Shown in pieces: positions 8,703-16,901 of a stretch of DNA of 64,000 nucleotides (position 1 is its first letter; each line of letters opens with the position of its first letter). A program made the translations under genes and the position numbers. The notes under the pieces were generated by a model. It had not been told where the DNA came from, did no database searches, and saw only the letters and a list, made by a program, of their open reading frames with translations. Where the stretch lies: contig NZ_OY782764.1 of assembly GCF_963678225.1 (NCBI RefSeq), positions 1,109,001 through 1,173,000 of the forward strand, in the 5' to 3' direction. The DNA comes from an uncultured Cohaesibacter sp. (lineage in GTDB: Bacteria > Pseudomonadota > Alphaproteobacteria > Rhizobiales > Cohaesibacteraceae).

Positions 8703-9671
8703 CTAGCTGCTTGGGCCTGTCTCCTCCAGAAGGCGGCAAGCCGTGAAATTGTCTGTAATCAGAACATCGAGACAACCAGTTTTCAGGGCTCCGTGAATGG
8801 CTTCGGTTTTGCTCTCTCCTCCAGCAAGGGCGATGACCCGGTCTACTTTGGCCAGATCCTCAAGAGGCATGCCGATAACGCGTTCATCCAGTGGGGTCTT
8901 GATTACCTTTCCGTCACGATCGAAGAAGCGCAGGCTCATATCGCCAACAGCCCCCGCCTCGGTCAGCTCAGCCAACTCGTTGGGGGAGAAAGTGTTGCCG
9001 CTTCGTGCCAGCATGGCAGAGGGCTCCGTGGCGCCGATGCCGACGATCGCCAACGTGATCTTGTTGAACAACTCCATTGTTTCCCTGACATAGGGATCTC
9101 CCAGAAGCACCAGCTTGGCCTCACGGGACTGGGCAACTCCGGGTGCCGTCAGCAAGCGGGCTTCGGCTCCGGTCAGGCGCGCAAGTCGCGATGTCAGCTG
9201 GGTTGCGTGTGTCTGCACTGTCGGATCACCCATACCACCAAGGGTCTGCACCACATATTTGGCAAGGCCTGAACGCATGGGGTGGATATTGTCCACCATG
9301 CGCAGGATCGTCTCACTCCAGCTGGACACCCCGATCACTTCGTCCTTTTGAAGGGACACTTCGAGAAAATGCGCAGCCGATTCGCCGATCCTGTCCATGA
9401 TCGTGCTTTGGCGATCTTCCGACGCCTCCACGACGATGGCTTCAGACAGCCCGTATTTCTGGCGCAGCCCGTCTTCCAGTTCCACGAAGGTACCGGAGGG
9501 AGCAACGATTGTTGTTCTTACAATTTCCTCTTCCTGTGCTTTCTTGAGCAATCTCGAAATGGTTGCCTGAGAAATGCGCAAATGCTTTGCTATGTCTGCC
9601 TGCCTACGGCCTTCCACATGGTATAGCTGAGCCACACGAGCGATAAGCCGCAGTTCGTTTACTCTTGCCAA
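8703..9671 (-). CDS. SorC/DeoR-family sugar-responsive transcriptional regulator
   Basis: The preferred form has 322 residues, usual for the SorC family. An N-terminal helix-turn-helix (about 20-45: GRRQADIAKHLRISQATIS) is followed by a SorC-type sugar-phosphate-binding domain with GxGGMG and TGCLDVLITD elements. The start chosen is TTG at 9671, giving ARVNELRLIARVAQLYHVEG, the usual SorC N-terminus; GGAGG lies 8 bp upstream. A longer form starting at TTG 9734 would overlap the kinase stop and has no comparable ribosome-binding site. It is the likely regulator of the two divergent operons and probably senses a phosphorylated intermediate made by the adjacent kinase. Confidence 0.85.
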   Translation of the reverse strand: MARVNELRLIARVAQLYHVEGRRQADIAKHLRISQATISRLLKKAQEEEIVRTTIVAPSGTFVELEDGLRQKYGLSEAIVVEASEDRQSTIMDRIGESAAHFLEVSLQKDEVIGVSSWSETILRMVDNIHPMRSGLAKYVVQTLGGMGDPTVQTHATQLTSRLARLTGAEARLLTAPGVAQSREAKLVLLGDPYVRETMELFNKITLAIVGIGATEPSAMLARSGNTFSPNELAELTEAGAVGDMSLRFFDRDGKVIKTPLDERVIGMPLEDLAKVDRVIALAGGESKTEAIHGALKTGCLDVLITDNFTACRLLEETGPSS

Positions 9672-9730
9672 AGTGGCATCCTCCAATTCAGGGTTGATCG
9701 CGCGCGATACTATCCTGAAAGGTTTCAGAT

Positions 9731-11194
9731 TCAAAGAAGCGTTCGTTCAATGGCCACTTGCCATTTATTAAGCTCTTCCTTGCGTCTGTTACTTGCCATT
9801 GTTGGCTGAATCTCCTGCCCATGCTGCCCTAGGGCACTGATGGCATTAAGGTCCGCCCAGAAGCCTGTCGCCAGACCTGCCAGATAGGCCGCCCCCTGCG
9901 CTGAAGCCTCAGTGCTTTCGCCCTGTATGACCGAATGATCGATATAGTCAGCAACCATGCCCATGAGGAATGGATTCTGGCTCGGGCCACCGTCCACAAA
10001 CAGCTTGCCGATGCCATGACCTGAATTGGCCAGAATGATCTTGAAGACATCCTGCACCTGAAAAGCGATGCTTTCTGCTGCGGCGCGTGCCACATGAGCC
10101 TTGCCGCTGGCAAAGGAGAGGCCGCACATCAGCCCGCGTGCCGTGGAATTCCAATGGGGTGCACCCAGCCCTACATGGCCCGGAACCAACACAACGCCCT
10201 GGGTATCCTCAACTGTCTGGGCCAGATCGAGCAGCTCGGTAACGTCCTTCTGCCCCAAAAGCTCCGCCGTCCAGGGCAGAATGGATGCGCTCACCAATAT
10301 GTTGCCCTCAAAGGCATAAGTCGGCGTGCCGTTGCGCGCCCATGCGATGGTCGTGGTCACCCCGCGCGGTGGCACGACGAATTCTGGCATGGTGGTCATT
10401 ACCGATGATCCGGTGCCAAAGGTCACCTTGCCGTCGCCCAATCCATAAGCACCATGCCCGAACAGCGCTGCATGCGAATCGCCAATGGCTGAGGCGATCG
10501 GAATACCGTCAGGCAATCCGGGCACGCCGGTCGTATGGGTGAATATGTGCGAGGAATCCTGCACCTCGGGCAATACGGCCTTGGGCACGCCAAACAGGTC
10601 GCACAGGGTATCGTCCCAGCGGGTTTCGGAAATGTTGAAAAGTTGGGTTCGTGCCGCATTGGATGCGTCGCACTGGTGCAAGGTGCCACCGGAGAAATTC
10701 CAGATCAGCCAGGAATCGACCGTGCCGATGCAGATCTCTTCCGGTGCTTTATCCTTGCCGCAATTGTCCAGCAGCCAGCGCACCTTGGTCGCCGGGAAGA
10801 GTGGATCGAGCGGCAGGCCGGTGCGTTTGATAACTTCGTCTTCATGACCAGCCGCCTTCAGGCGCTCGCAAGCGTCCGAGGTGCGACGGCATTGCCATGT
10901 AACGACCGGACCCAGAGCCTTGCCGGTTGTCCGGTCCCAGGCGAGAACCGATTCGCGCTGGTTGGATATGCCAATGGCTTCCAACGTAACGTCCGGACCC
11001 GCTGCAAGGCAATCGGCAATGGCCTTCAAGGTGCTGGTCCAGATAGTCTCAGCATCTTGTTCAACCCAACCGGACTGGGGATGGTTGATAGGCACAGGGC
11101 AGGAGCCCCTAGCAAGAATGTCTCCGGTTTTGGAAACCAGAATTGCCTTGCTGTTTGTCGTGCCTTCGTCAATGGCCAATATTGCCCTTTGCAT
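9731..11194 (-). CDS. FGGY-family carbohydrate kinase, glycerol-kinase-like subgroup
   Basis: A 487-residue FGGY kinase. The N-terminal phosphate motif is AIDEGTTNSKA. WQCRRTSDACERL, GTVDSWLIWNF and the C-terminal GLGAPHWNSTARG with FVDGGPSQNPFL are close to glycerol kinase patterns, but the sequence differs enough that the substrate may be another small polyol or ketose. ATG 11194 is preceded by GAGGAGG with 6 bp spacing. An upstream in-frame start at 11248 adds 18 poorly conserved residues. It lies between the split transketolase and the SorC regulator, which suggests it phosphorylates the sugar that the transketolase then cleaves. Confidence 0.88.
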   Translation of the reverse strand: MQRAILAIDEGTTNSKAILVSKTGDILARGSCPVPINHPQSGWVEQDAETIWTSTLKAIADCLAAGPDVTLEAIGISNQRESVLAWDRTTGKALGPVVTWQCRRTSDACERLKAAGHEDEVIKRTGLPLDPLFPATKVRWLLDNCGKDKAPEEICIGTVDSWLIWNFSGGTLHQCDASNAARTQLFNISETRWDDTLCDLFGVPKAVLPEVQDSSHIFTHTTGVPGLPDGIPIASAIGDSHAALFGHGAYGLGDGKVTFGTGSSVMTTMPEFVVPPRGVTTTIAWARNGTPTYAFEGNILVSASILPWTAELLGQKDVTELLDLAQTVEDTQGVVLVPGHVGLGAPHWNSTARGLMCGLSFASGKAHVARAAAESIAFQVQDVFKIILANSGHGIGKLFVDGGPSQNPFLMGMVADYIDHSVIQGESTEASAQGAAYLAGLATGFWADLNAISALGQHGQEIQPTMASNRRKEELNKWQVAIERTLL

Positions 11195-11274
11195 CGCGTC
11201 CTCCTCGGACCCTGCTGCCCGGTTCTCCTCCCGCGCAGGGTCTGTCATGTGAGTCTTGGTTCCCAGAGGGAAAC

Positions 11275-12234
11275 TTAGGCTTTCTTCTTTTTGATCAGCT
11301 CTTTGGCACTGGCCGCAAGCCCTTCTGGTGACATCCCGAACTCATCCAGCAGGAAGCTGGCCGTACCGGTTGGTACAAAAATGCCGGGAACGCCGAGCCG
11401 TGTCATGGGAACTGGCACAGTCTCCACAACTACTTCGGCAACCGAACTGCCCAGCCCGCCAAAGATGGTGTGCTCCTCACACGTCAAGATTGCGCCAGTC
11501 TCGCTGGCTGCCGCGATGATGGCATCGCGATCTATGGGGCGAACGGTCGCCATATTGAGAACGCGAGCGGTAATGCCTTCGGCAGCCAGCAATTCGGCTG
11601 CTTTCACGGCGCGCACCGAAAGAATACCATTGGCAATCAGCGTCACATCGCTGCCTTCTTTAAGCGTGACGGCCTTACCGAGCTCGAACTTGTAGTCGGC
11701 AGGGAGCAGATCCGGCACACCCTCACGCGACAGGCGCAGGAAGATCGGTCCCGTCGTTTCGGCCGCATAGGCAACCGCTGCGGCGGTTTCAATCGAATCA
11801 CATGGGGCAACGATCGGCACATTGGGGATGGCGCGCACCCAAGCGAAATCTTCGGTGGAGTGGTGCGTCGGGCCAAGGGGGCCATAAGCCATGCCCGAGC
11901 TGATGCCGACCAGCTTCACATTTGTATTGGAATAAGCCACGTCCGCCTTGATCTGCTCAAGGGCCCGTCCGGTCAGGAAGCAGGCAGCGCCGCAAACGAA
12001 CGGAATCTTGCCACCATTGGCCAGACCGGCGCCAACGCCGATCATATTCTGTTCGGCGATTCCGACATTGACCAGACGCTCTGGATATTTGTCCTTGAAG
12101 CCATTCAGCTTGGAAGACCCGACCGAATCGTTGCAAACGGCGACAATCTCCTGATTGGTCGCAGCCATGCCTTCAAGGGTCTGGGTGAAGGCATCCCGGC
12201 AGTCGTGGAGTTTTGCTTCTGACAAATTGCTCAT
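11275..12234 (-). CDS. Transketolase-like protein, C-terminal subunit (Pyr and C-terminal domains)
   Basis: A 319-residue protein equal to the pyrimidine-binding and C-terminal domains of transketolase. Glu61 in NVGIAEQNMIG matches the glutamate that activates thiamine diphosphate. GPLGPTHHSTED carries the substrate-binding histidines, and RPIDRD and CEEHTIFGG lie in the third domain. Its start overlaps the end of the N-terminal subunit by 4 bp, so the two halves should be made in equal amounts and form one enzyme. Split transketolases are known in sugar catabolic clusters, including apulose-4-phosphate transketolase (AptAB). The substrate here is inferred only from context. Confidence 0.88.
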   Translation of the reverse strand: MSNLSEAKLHDCRDAFTQTLEGMAATNQEIVAVCNDSVGSSKLNGFKDKYPERLVNVGIAEQNMIGVGAGLANGGKIPFVCGAACFLTGRALEQIKADVAYSNTNVKLVGISSGMAYGPLGPTHHSTEDFAWVRAIPNVPIVAPCDSIETAAAVAYAAETTGPIFLRLSREGVPDLLPADYKFELGKAVTLKEGSDVTLIANGILSVRAVKAAELLAAEGITARVLNMATVRPIDRDAIIAAASETGAILTCEEHTIFGGLGSSVAEVVVETVPVPMTRLGVPGIFVPTGTASFLLDEFGMSPEGLAASAKELIKKKKA

Positions 12235-13052
12235 GATACGGCCTCCTCCAGCTCGGCCATGGCCTGTTTATATTGGTCTGCGTCAGGAACTTTGTGATGC
12301 CAGGCCACATTGTCGGACATGAAGGAAATGCCATTGCCCTTGTTGGTGTGAGCGACGATGCATCTCGGTTTGCCCGGAACCACCTTGCTGGCGTCCAGCG
12401 CGGCACAGATTTCTTCCATGTCATTGCCGTTGATTTCCTCGACCGCCCAGCCAAAGGCTTCAAGCTTGGGAGGAAGAGGGGCAATATTGTTGGTGTCTGC
12501 GAGGCGAGCGCCCTGTTGCAGGCGGTTGTGGTCGATTATGAGGGTCAGATTGTCCAGTTCGAACTGGGCTGCGGCCATAATGGCTTCCCAGTTGCTACCT
12601 TCCTGCATTTCGCCGTCGCCGGTAATCACCACCGTGCGCCATGTATCCCCGCTGAGCTTGGCCGCTTTTGCCATGCCCACTGCGATTGGCAAGCCATGGC
12701 CCAGTGGGCCGGTGTTGGTTTCAACACCCGGAACCTTGTTGCGGTTGGGGTGGCCATTAAGGCGCGAATGCGGTTTCAGGAAAGTGGAAATCTCTTCTGG
12801 ATCGATAAATCCGCGTTTTGAGAGCGTGACATAGAGAGCAAGCGCTGCATGGCCCTTGCTGAGAATGAACCTGTCCCGTTTGGGATCGGTCGGGTTCTTT
12901 GGATCTACATTCAGAATGCGGAAATAGAGAGCTGTGAGGAGATCCGTTACCGACATTTCACCGCCGATATGCCCCGCGCCCGCTTCAAAGACAGCCCGCA
13001 GATCTCTCTGACGAATGTCATTGGCCATCTTTTTCAGTTCTAAGATATCCAT
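12231..13052 (-). CDS. Transketolase-like protein, N-terminal subunit (thiamine diphosphate domain)
   Basis: A 273-residue protein equal to the PP domain of transketolase. It has His28 (GAGHIGGEMS), the SKGHAALALY histidine (about 68), GPLGHGLP (116-122) and the thiamine diphosphate/metal motif GDG (145-147) with DHN (174-176). It is about 40% of a full transketolase and needs the downstream C-terminal subunit. GGGAG lies 7 bp before the ATG. It is the first gene of the leftward operon, directly after the divergent promoter region and one copy of the operator palindrome. Confidence 0.9.
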   Translation of the reverse strand: MDILELKKMANDIRQRDLRAVFEAGAGHIGGEMSVTDLLTALYFRILNVDPKNPTDPKRDRFILSKGHAALALYVTLSKRGFIDPEEISTFLKPHSRLNGHPNRNKVPGVETNTGPLGHGLPIAVGMAKAAKLSGDTWRTVVITGDGEMQEGSNWEAIMAAAQFELDNLTLIIDHNRLQQGARLADTNNIAPLPPKLEAFGWAVEEINGNDMEEICAALDASKVVPGKPRCIVAHTNKGNGISFMSDNVAWHHKVPDADQYKQAMAELEEAVS

Positions 13053-13062
13053 GATTGGCTCC

Positions 13063-13078
13063 CTGAATAAATATTCTA
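13063..13078. promoter_or_regulatory. Operator-like palindrome, site 1
   Basis: CTGAATA AA TATTCTA: the left arm is exact and the right arm differs at two bases from the ideal TATTCAG. It begins at the predicted transcription start of the leftward operon, just upstream of its ribosome-binding site. It pairs with site 2 at 13230-13245. A repressor bound here would block initiation; the SorC protein of this operon is the obvious candidate. Confidence 0.6.
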
Positions 13079-13084
13079 TAATAA

Positions 13085-13113
13085 ATTAAAATGCATTTCA
13101 GAATCTGTGTCAA
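13085..13113 (-). promoter_or_regulatory. Sigma70-like promoter of the leftward operon
   Basis: On the minus strand a perfect -35 TTGACA (13113-13108) is followed after 17 bp by TTTAAT (13090-13085), 5 of 6 matches to TATAAT. The predicted start, about 13078, falls at the edge of operator site 1. Confidence 0.7.
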
Positions 13114-13187
13114 GAATTTTGTTTGGGATGATTGTGCTAAACTTTAGACTAAATAACGATTATCTCTTGTGTTTCTCGTGTTTTTCA

Positions 13188-13216
13188 TTGACATTGAATC
13201 CGTGATCAGGTATGAA
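13188..13216 (+). promoter_or_regulatory. Sigma70-like promoter of the rightward operon
   Basis: A perfect -35 TTGACA (13188-13193), a 17-bp spacer and the weaker -10 TATGAA (13211-13216). The predicted start, about 13223, lies just before operator site 2. It mirrors the leftward promoter. Confidence 0.62.
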
Positions 13217-13229
13217 ATTATTATCAACA

Positions 13230-13245
13230 CTGAATATTTATGCAG
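13230..13245. promoter_or_regulatory. Operator-like palindrome, site 2
   Basis: CTGAATA TT TATGCAG: the left arm is identical to site 1 and the right arm differs at one base from TATTCAG. It lies about 8-23 bp downstream of the predicted rightward start and upstream of the permease ribosome-binding site. Confidence 0.6.
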
Positions 13246-13273
13246 TTTAAGGAAAATGGGAGGAATTGCTGTC

Positions 13274-14254
13274 ATGATTTCAGTAGCACGGGGGCGTACA
13301 TCCTCACCGTCTGTCTCAAGCCTGTTTTCTTTAGGTGGGGCAACTGGACCTCTTATCGGACTTCTATTGCTTTGCGCCTTTCTCAGCTTTGCGACGGATT
13401 CCTTCTTCACAGCGCGCAATCTTCTGAACGTTCTCGACCAGATCACGGTGCTCGGGATCATGGCCGTGGGCATGACCTTTGTCATTCTTATTGGCGGTAT
13501 CGATCTGTCCGTTGGTTCAATTCTGGCTCTGTCCATGATGGTCATGGGCTATCTATCCAATGAATTGGGCATGGCGCTGCCATTGGCAATTGTTATTGCC
13601 CTGTTTGCGTCAGCCGCAGCCGGAGCGGTGACTGGGTTGCTGATTACGGAATTCAGCGTTCCAGCCTTCATTTCCACGCTTGCAATGATGTCGGTCGCGC
13701 GCGGTCTGGCCAATATGATTACAGATGGTCAGCAGATCGTCGGTTTTCCGGGCTGGTTCAACCTGCTGGCAATCATTCGCCATGGCGGCTTTCTGACCGT
13801 GACTGTCGGCTTGATGCTGATTGTCTTTGCCGCCGGATGGATCTTCCTGCGCAACACCACGGGCGGTCGCTGCCTTTATGCAATCGGTGGCAATCAGGAA
13901 GTGGCGCGTCTGGCCGGTATCAATGTGCGTCTGTCCACCATCCTCGTCTACATCACATCGGCAGTCCTTTCCGGTCTCGCAGGCATCGTACTGGCTGCAA
14001 GGCTCGATTCGGTTCAGCCAAGCTCGGGTGTTTCCTACGAGTTGGATACGATTGCTGCCGTGGTTATCGGCGGCGCCAGCCTCAGCGGTGGTACTGGTGG
14101 CATCGCCGGAACGGTGATCGGTGTGCTGGTGATTGGTGTCTTGCGCAACGGCCTCAATCTGCTGGGGGTCTCTCCCTTCACGCAGCAGGTGGTTATCGGG
14201 GTCGTGATTGCTTTGGCAGTGGCTGCCGAAGTGCTCAAGAAAAAGAAGGGATAG
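13274..14254 (+). CDS. ABC transporter permease, RbsC/AraH family
   Basis: A 326-residue inner-membrane permease of the ribose/galactose (CUT2) type, with about 8-10 hydrophobic segments. It has the family hallmarks GGIDLSVGS (Ile-Asp-Leu-Ser), NQEVARLAGI in a cytoplasmic loop that contacts the ATPase, and GGASLSGGTGGIAGT near the C-terminus. ATG 13274 is chosen because GGGAGGA stands 9 bp upstream; an ATG at 13256 has poor spacing. It is the first gene of the rightward operon. The order permease, binding protein, ATPase is unusual, since many such operons put the binding protein first. Confidence 0.9.
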   Translation: MISVARGRTSSPSVSSLFSLGGATGPLIGLLLLCAFLSFATDSFFTARNLLNVLDQITVLGIMAVGMTFVILIGGIDLSVGSILALSMMVMGYLSNELGMALPLAIVIALFASAAAGAVTGLLITEFSVPAFISTLAMMSVARGLANMITDGQQIVGFPGWFNLLAIIRHGGFLTVTVGLMLIVFAAGWIFLRNTTGGRCLYAIGGNQEVARLAGINVRLSTILVYITSAVLSGLAGIVLAARLDSVQPSSGVSYELDTIAAVVIGGASLSGGTGGIAGTVIGVLVIGVLRNGLNLLGVSPFTQQVVIGVVIALAVAAEVLKKKKG

Positions 14255-14257
14255 GAA

Positions 14258-14274
14258 TTTGGCATCGTGCCAAA
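14258..14274 (+). repeat. Intercistronic hairpin 1
   Basis: Perfect inverted repeat TTTGGCA (14258-14264) / TGCCAAA (14268-14274) with loop TCG, 4 bp after the permease stop. Confidence 0.7.
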
Positions 14275-14277
14275 AAT

Positions 14278-14300
14278 GGTGGTGAGCACGGGCCACCACC
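14278..14300 (+). repeat. Intercistronic hairpin 2
   Basis: Perfect inverted repeat GGTGGTG (14278-14284) / CACCACC (14294-14300) with a 9-nt loop, directly after hairpin 1. Confidence 0.7.
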
Positions 14301-14302
14301 AG

Positions 14303-14316
14303 CCGGCGCAAGCCGG
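14303..14316 (+). repeat. Intercistronic hairpin 3 with GNRA tetraloop
   Basis: CCGGC (14303-14307) pairs with GCCGG (14312-14316) around GCAA, a stable GNRA tetraloop, 2 bp after hairpin 2. Confidence 0.7.
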
Positions 14317-14322
14317 AAAATT

Positions 14323-14354
14323 CCAGACACTTTGTTGTTGGAGGCAGTGTCTGG
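14323..14354 (+). repeat. Intercistronic hairpin 4
   Basis: A 9-bp perfect stem, CCAGACACT (14323-14331) with AGTGTCTGG (14346-14354), across a 14-nt loop. It ends just before the GGAGGA ribosome-binding site of the binding-protein gene. No U-run follows, so it is not a classic terminator. Confidence 0.75.
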
Positions 14355-14378
14355 GTCTTAACGGAGGAGAAATATCAA

Positions 14379-15314
14379 ATGAAACTCAAACATTCCCTGT
14401 TTGCAGCCGCTGCTATTGTAGCAACCGCACTGACTCCTTTGAGCAGTTCTGCAGCAGAACTTCAAAAGCTTGGTCTCGCAGTCGCCAACCTTCAGGCCAA
14501 CTTCTTCAACCAGATCAAAATGTCTGTTGAAGCCTATTCCAAGGAAAAAGGCCTCGACCTGATCATCGTAGACGCCAAGGGCGATAGCGCAACTCAGGTC
14601 AGCCAGGTTCAGGATCTGCTCACGCAGGATATCCAGGCTTTGATTTATGTTCCCGCAGGTGCTGCAGCCGCTGCTGTGCCAACCCGTCTGGCTCACGCTC
14701 AGGGCGTTCCCGTCATCAATATTGACCGTAACCCTGAAGGCGCTCCGGGCGATACCTTCATCGCTTCCGATTCGGTCGCTTCTGCCAAAGAAATCTGCAA
14801 CTACGCATTCGAGCAGGTTGGCGGAAAAGGCACCATGCTGATCGTGCATGGCCAGAAAGGCACGACTCCTGAAGTAGACCGCACCAAAGGCTGCATGGAA
14901 GCCATGGAAGCCTATCCGGACATTTCCATTGCATCCGAACAGTATAGCCAGATGTGGTCACAGGACGAAGGCTTCCAGATCACCCAGAACATGCTGCAGG
15001 CTCACCCTGATGCGACCATCGTTTGGGGACAGGCAGACGCTCTGGCCCTTGGTGCAGCGCAGGCTGTGAAAGTTGCCAATCTGCCACAGGATATCTTCGT
15101 CTTCGGCTTTGACGGCGATACCGCTGCGCTTGAAGCTCTGCGTGACGGCGTTTTCGATGCAACCAGCACCCAGCGCACCCAGTATTTCGGTCGTTTGGCC
15201 GTGGATAGCGCCATCAAGCTTGTTGCTGGCGAAGAAGTTCCGAAACTGCAGCTGCTGCCAGCAACTCTGACCACAAAGGACAATGTTGGCCCGTTTATCG
15301 AAAATCATCCTTGA
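14379..15314 (+). CDS. Periplasmic sugar-binding protein, RbsB-like
   Basis: A 311-residue periplasmic binding protein of family PBP1 (Peripla_BP_4). A Sec signal peptide covers about residues 1-25 (MKLKHS, a hydrophobic core, then SSSAA with cleavage near 25/26). The mature fold shows LGLAVANLQANFF, the DAKGDSATQ strand and INIDRNP, with WGQADALALGA and FGFDGD later. It delivers the substrate to the RbsC-type permease. The strong GGAGGA site and the stable hairpins upstream suggest it is made at a higher level than the permease. The ligand is likely a monosaccharide or polyol. Confidence 0.9.
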   Translation: MKLKHSLFAAAAIVATALTPLSSSAAELQKLGLAVANLQANFFNQIKMSVEAYSKEKGLDLIIVDAKGDSATQVSQVQDLLTQDIQALIYVPAGAAAAAVPTRLAHAQGVPVINIDRNPEGAPGDTFIASDSVASAKEICNYAFEQVGGKGTMLIVHGQKGTTPEVDRTKGCMEAMEAYPDISIASEQYSQMWSQDEGFQITQNMLQAHPDATIVWGQADALALGAAQAVKVANLPQDIFVFGFDGDTAALEALRDGVFDATSTQRTQYFGRLAVDSAIKLVAGEEVPKLQLLPATLTTKDNVGPFIENHP

Positions 15315-15366
15315 TCGGATCTGACGTCTGATTGTTCGATAATGGCTGGATAAGGGAGGGCCCGAA

Positions 15367-16857
15367 ATGGCTGAGGTCAAATCTCCAATTCTTTCTCTTC
15401 GTCAAATCAAGAAGAGTTATGGACCGTTGCAGATTCTTCATGGCATCGATCTTGATATTCATGAAGGAGAAGTGGTTGCGCTGTTGGGAGAAAACGGAGC
15501 CGGTAAATCGACGGTGTCCAACATCATCTGCGGAACCATCCGGCCAAGTTCGGGCTCAATGACATGGCGAGGCGCGGATTACGCGCCCGCCAACCCTCGC
15601 GAGGCAATCGATTCCGGGCTGGGTCTGATTCATCAGGAGCTGAGATTGCTCCCCCATCTCACGATTGCAGAAAACGTATTTGTGGGGCGCTGGCCCAAAT
15701 CCCGCGGCCAGGTTGACCGCAAGGCCATGGAGCGCAAGGCGCAGGAACAGCTGGAACGGCTGGGTCTTGATCTGCCTGCAAACCGCAAGGTCGAGGGGCT
15801 TTCCACGGCCAATCAACAGCTGGTGGAAATCGCCAAGGCGCTGACCCTCAATGCAAGATTGCTCATTCTGGATGAGCCCACCGCGGCACTTGGCGACGCC
15901 GAGACGGAATTGCTGTTCAAGCAGATCGATCGCCTTCGGGCCGACGGCGTTGGTATCATCTATATTTCGCACCGCTTGGAAGAGATCCGGCGCATTGCTG
16001 ACCGTATTGTGGTTATGCGCGACGGCTCCAAGGTACAGGAATTCGACAAGGGCGATGTGCCCGTCCGCACCATTGTTGAAAGCATGGTGGGACGTGAACT
16101 CGGGCGCATGTTCCCGCATTTTCCGCCAGTTGGCGATGAAATCACCTTTGAGGTCAAGGATCTGACATCGGCACTGGATGCGTTCCATGATGTCAGCTTC
16201 AAGGTGCATAAAGGCGAAGTGTTCGGCATTGCCGGGCTGGTCGGGGCAGGGCGCACCGAACTGGTTCGCGCCATCACCGGAGCCGATCCCATTTCAGCTG
16301 GCAGCATTTATCTCGATGGCGAGGATGTGACCCCGCGCAGTCCGGGGCAGTCCATTCGCAATGGTATCGTTCTGGTGCCAGAAGATCGAAAGTTGCAGGG
16401 ACTGGTGCTTGAGCACAGCATTTCGGAAAATATCGGCTATGCCAACATGAAGGCCGTTGCGCCCAAAAAATGGGTGAGCAAGAAGGCAATCGACAGTTTT
16501 GCCGCTGCCAATATCCATCGCTTCGGAGTGAAGGGGCAGGGGCATCAGAATGCTGATGAGATGTCCGGCGGCAACCAGCAGAAGGTAGTGCTGGCCAAAT
16601 GGCTGGCGACCGATCCGAAAGTGGTTGTTCTGGATGAGCCGACCCGCGGCATCGATGTGGGGGCCCGTTCGTCCATCTATGACATCATCGTAGAGCTGTC
16701 AGCAAAAGGGATCTGCGTGATTGTTGTCAGTTCCGACCTTGAAGAAGTGTTGGGTGTTTCCAACCGGATTCTGGTGATGGCCGAAGGCAGACAAGCTGGA
16801 ATTCTGGACCGCGCAAATGCAAATGACGTGTCAGTGATGGAACTGGCTACCAGCTAG
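15367..16857 (+). CDS. Sugar ABC transporter ATP-binding protein, RbsA/MglA family
   Basis: A 496-residue ATPase with two fused nucleotide-binding domains. Domain 1 has Walker A GENGAGKST (41-49), Walker B LLILDEPTAAL and an atypical signature, LSTANQQLVEIAKAL. Domain 2 has the degenerate P-loop GLVGAGRTEL typical of RbsA/MglA proteins, a good signature MSGGNQQKVVLAKWL and VVLDEPTRGIDVG. It powers the permease encoded two genes upstream. It starts 52 bp after the binding protein and ends 44 bp before SDR 2, in one operon. Confidence 0.93.
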   Translation: MAEVKSPILSLRQIKKSYGPLQILHGIDLDIHEGEVVALLGENGAGKSTVSNIICGTIRPSSGSMTWRGADYAPANPREAIDSGLGLIHQELRLLPHLTIAENVFVGRWPKSRGQVDRKAMERKAQEQLERLGLDLPANRKVEGLSTANQQLVEIAKALTLNARLLILDEPTAALGDAETELLFKQIDRLRADGVGIIYISHRLEEIRRIADRIVVMRDGSKVQEFDKGDVPVRTIVESMVGRELGRMFPHFPPVGDEITFEVKDLTSALDAFHDVSFKVHKGEVFGIAGLVGAGRTELVRAITGADPISAGSIYLDGEDVTPRSPGQSIRNGIVLVPEDRKLQGLVLEHSISENIGYANMKAVAPKKWVSKKAIDSFAAANIHRFGVKGQGHQNADEMSGGNQQKVVLAKWLATDPKVVVLDEPTRGIDVGARSSIYDIIVELSAKGICVIVVSSDLEEVLGVSNRILVMAEGRQAGILDRANANDVSVMELATS

Positions 16858-16901
16858 CTCGTCTGGCAGAGGATTTCCTCGTTCGTATATGGGAGAAAGA
16901 T

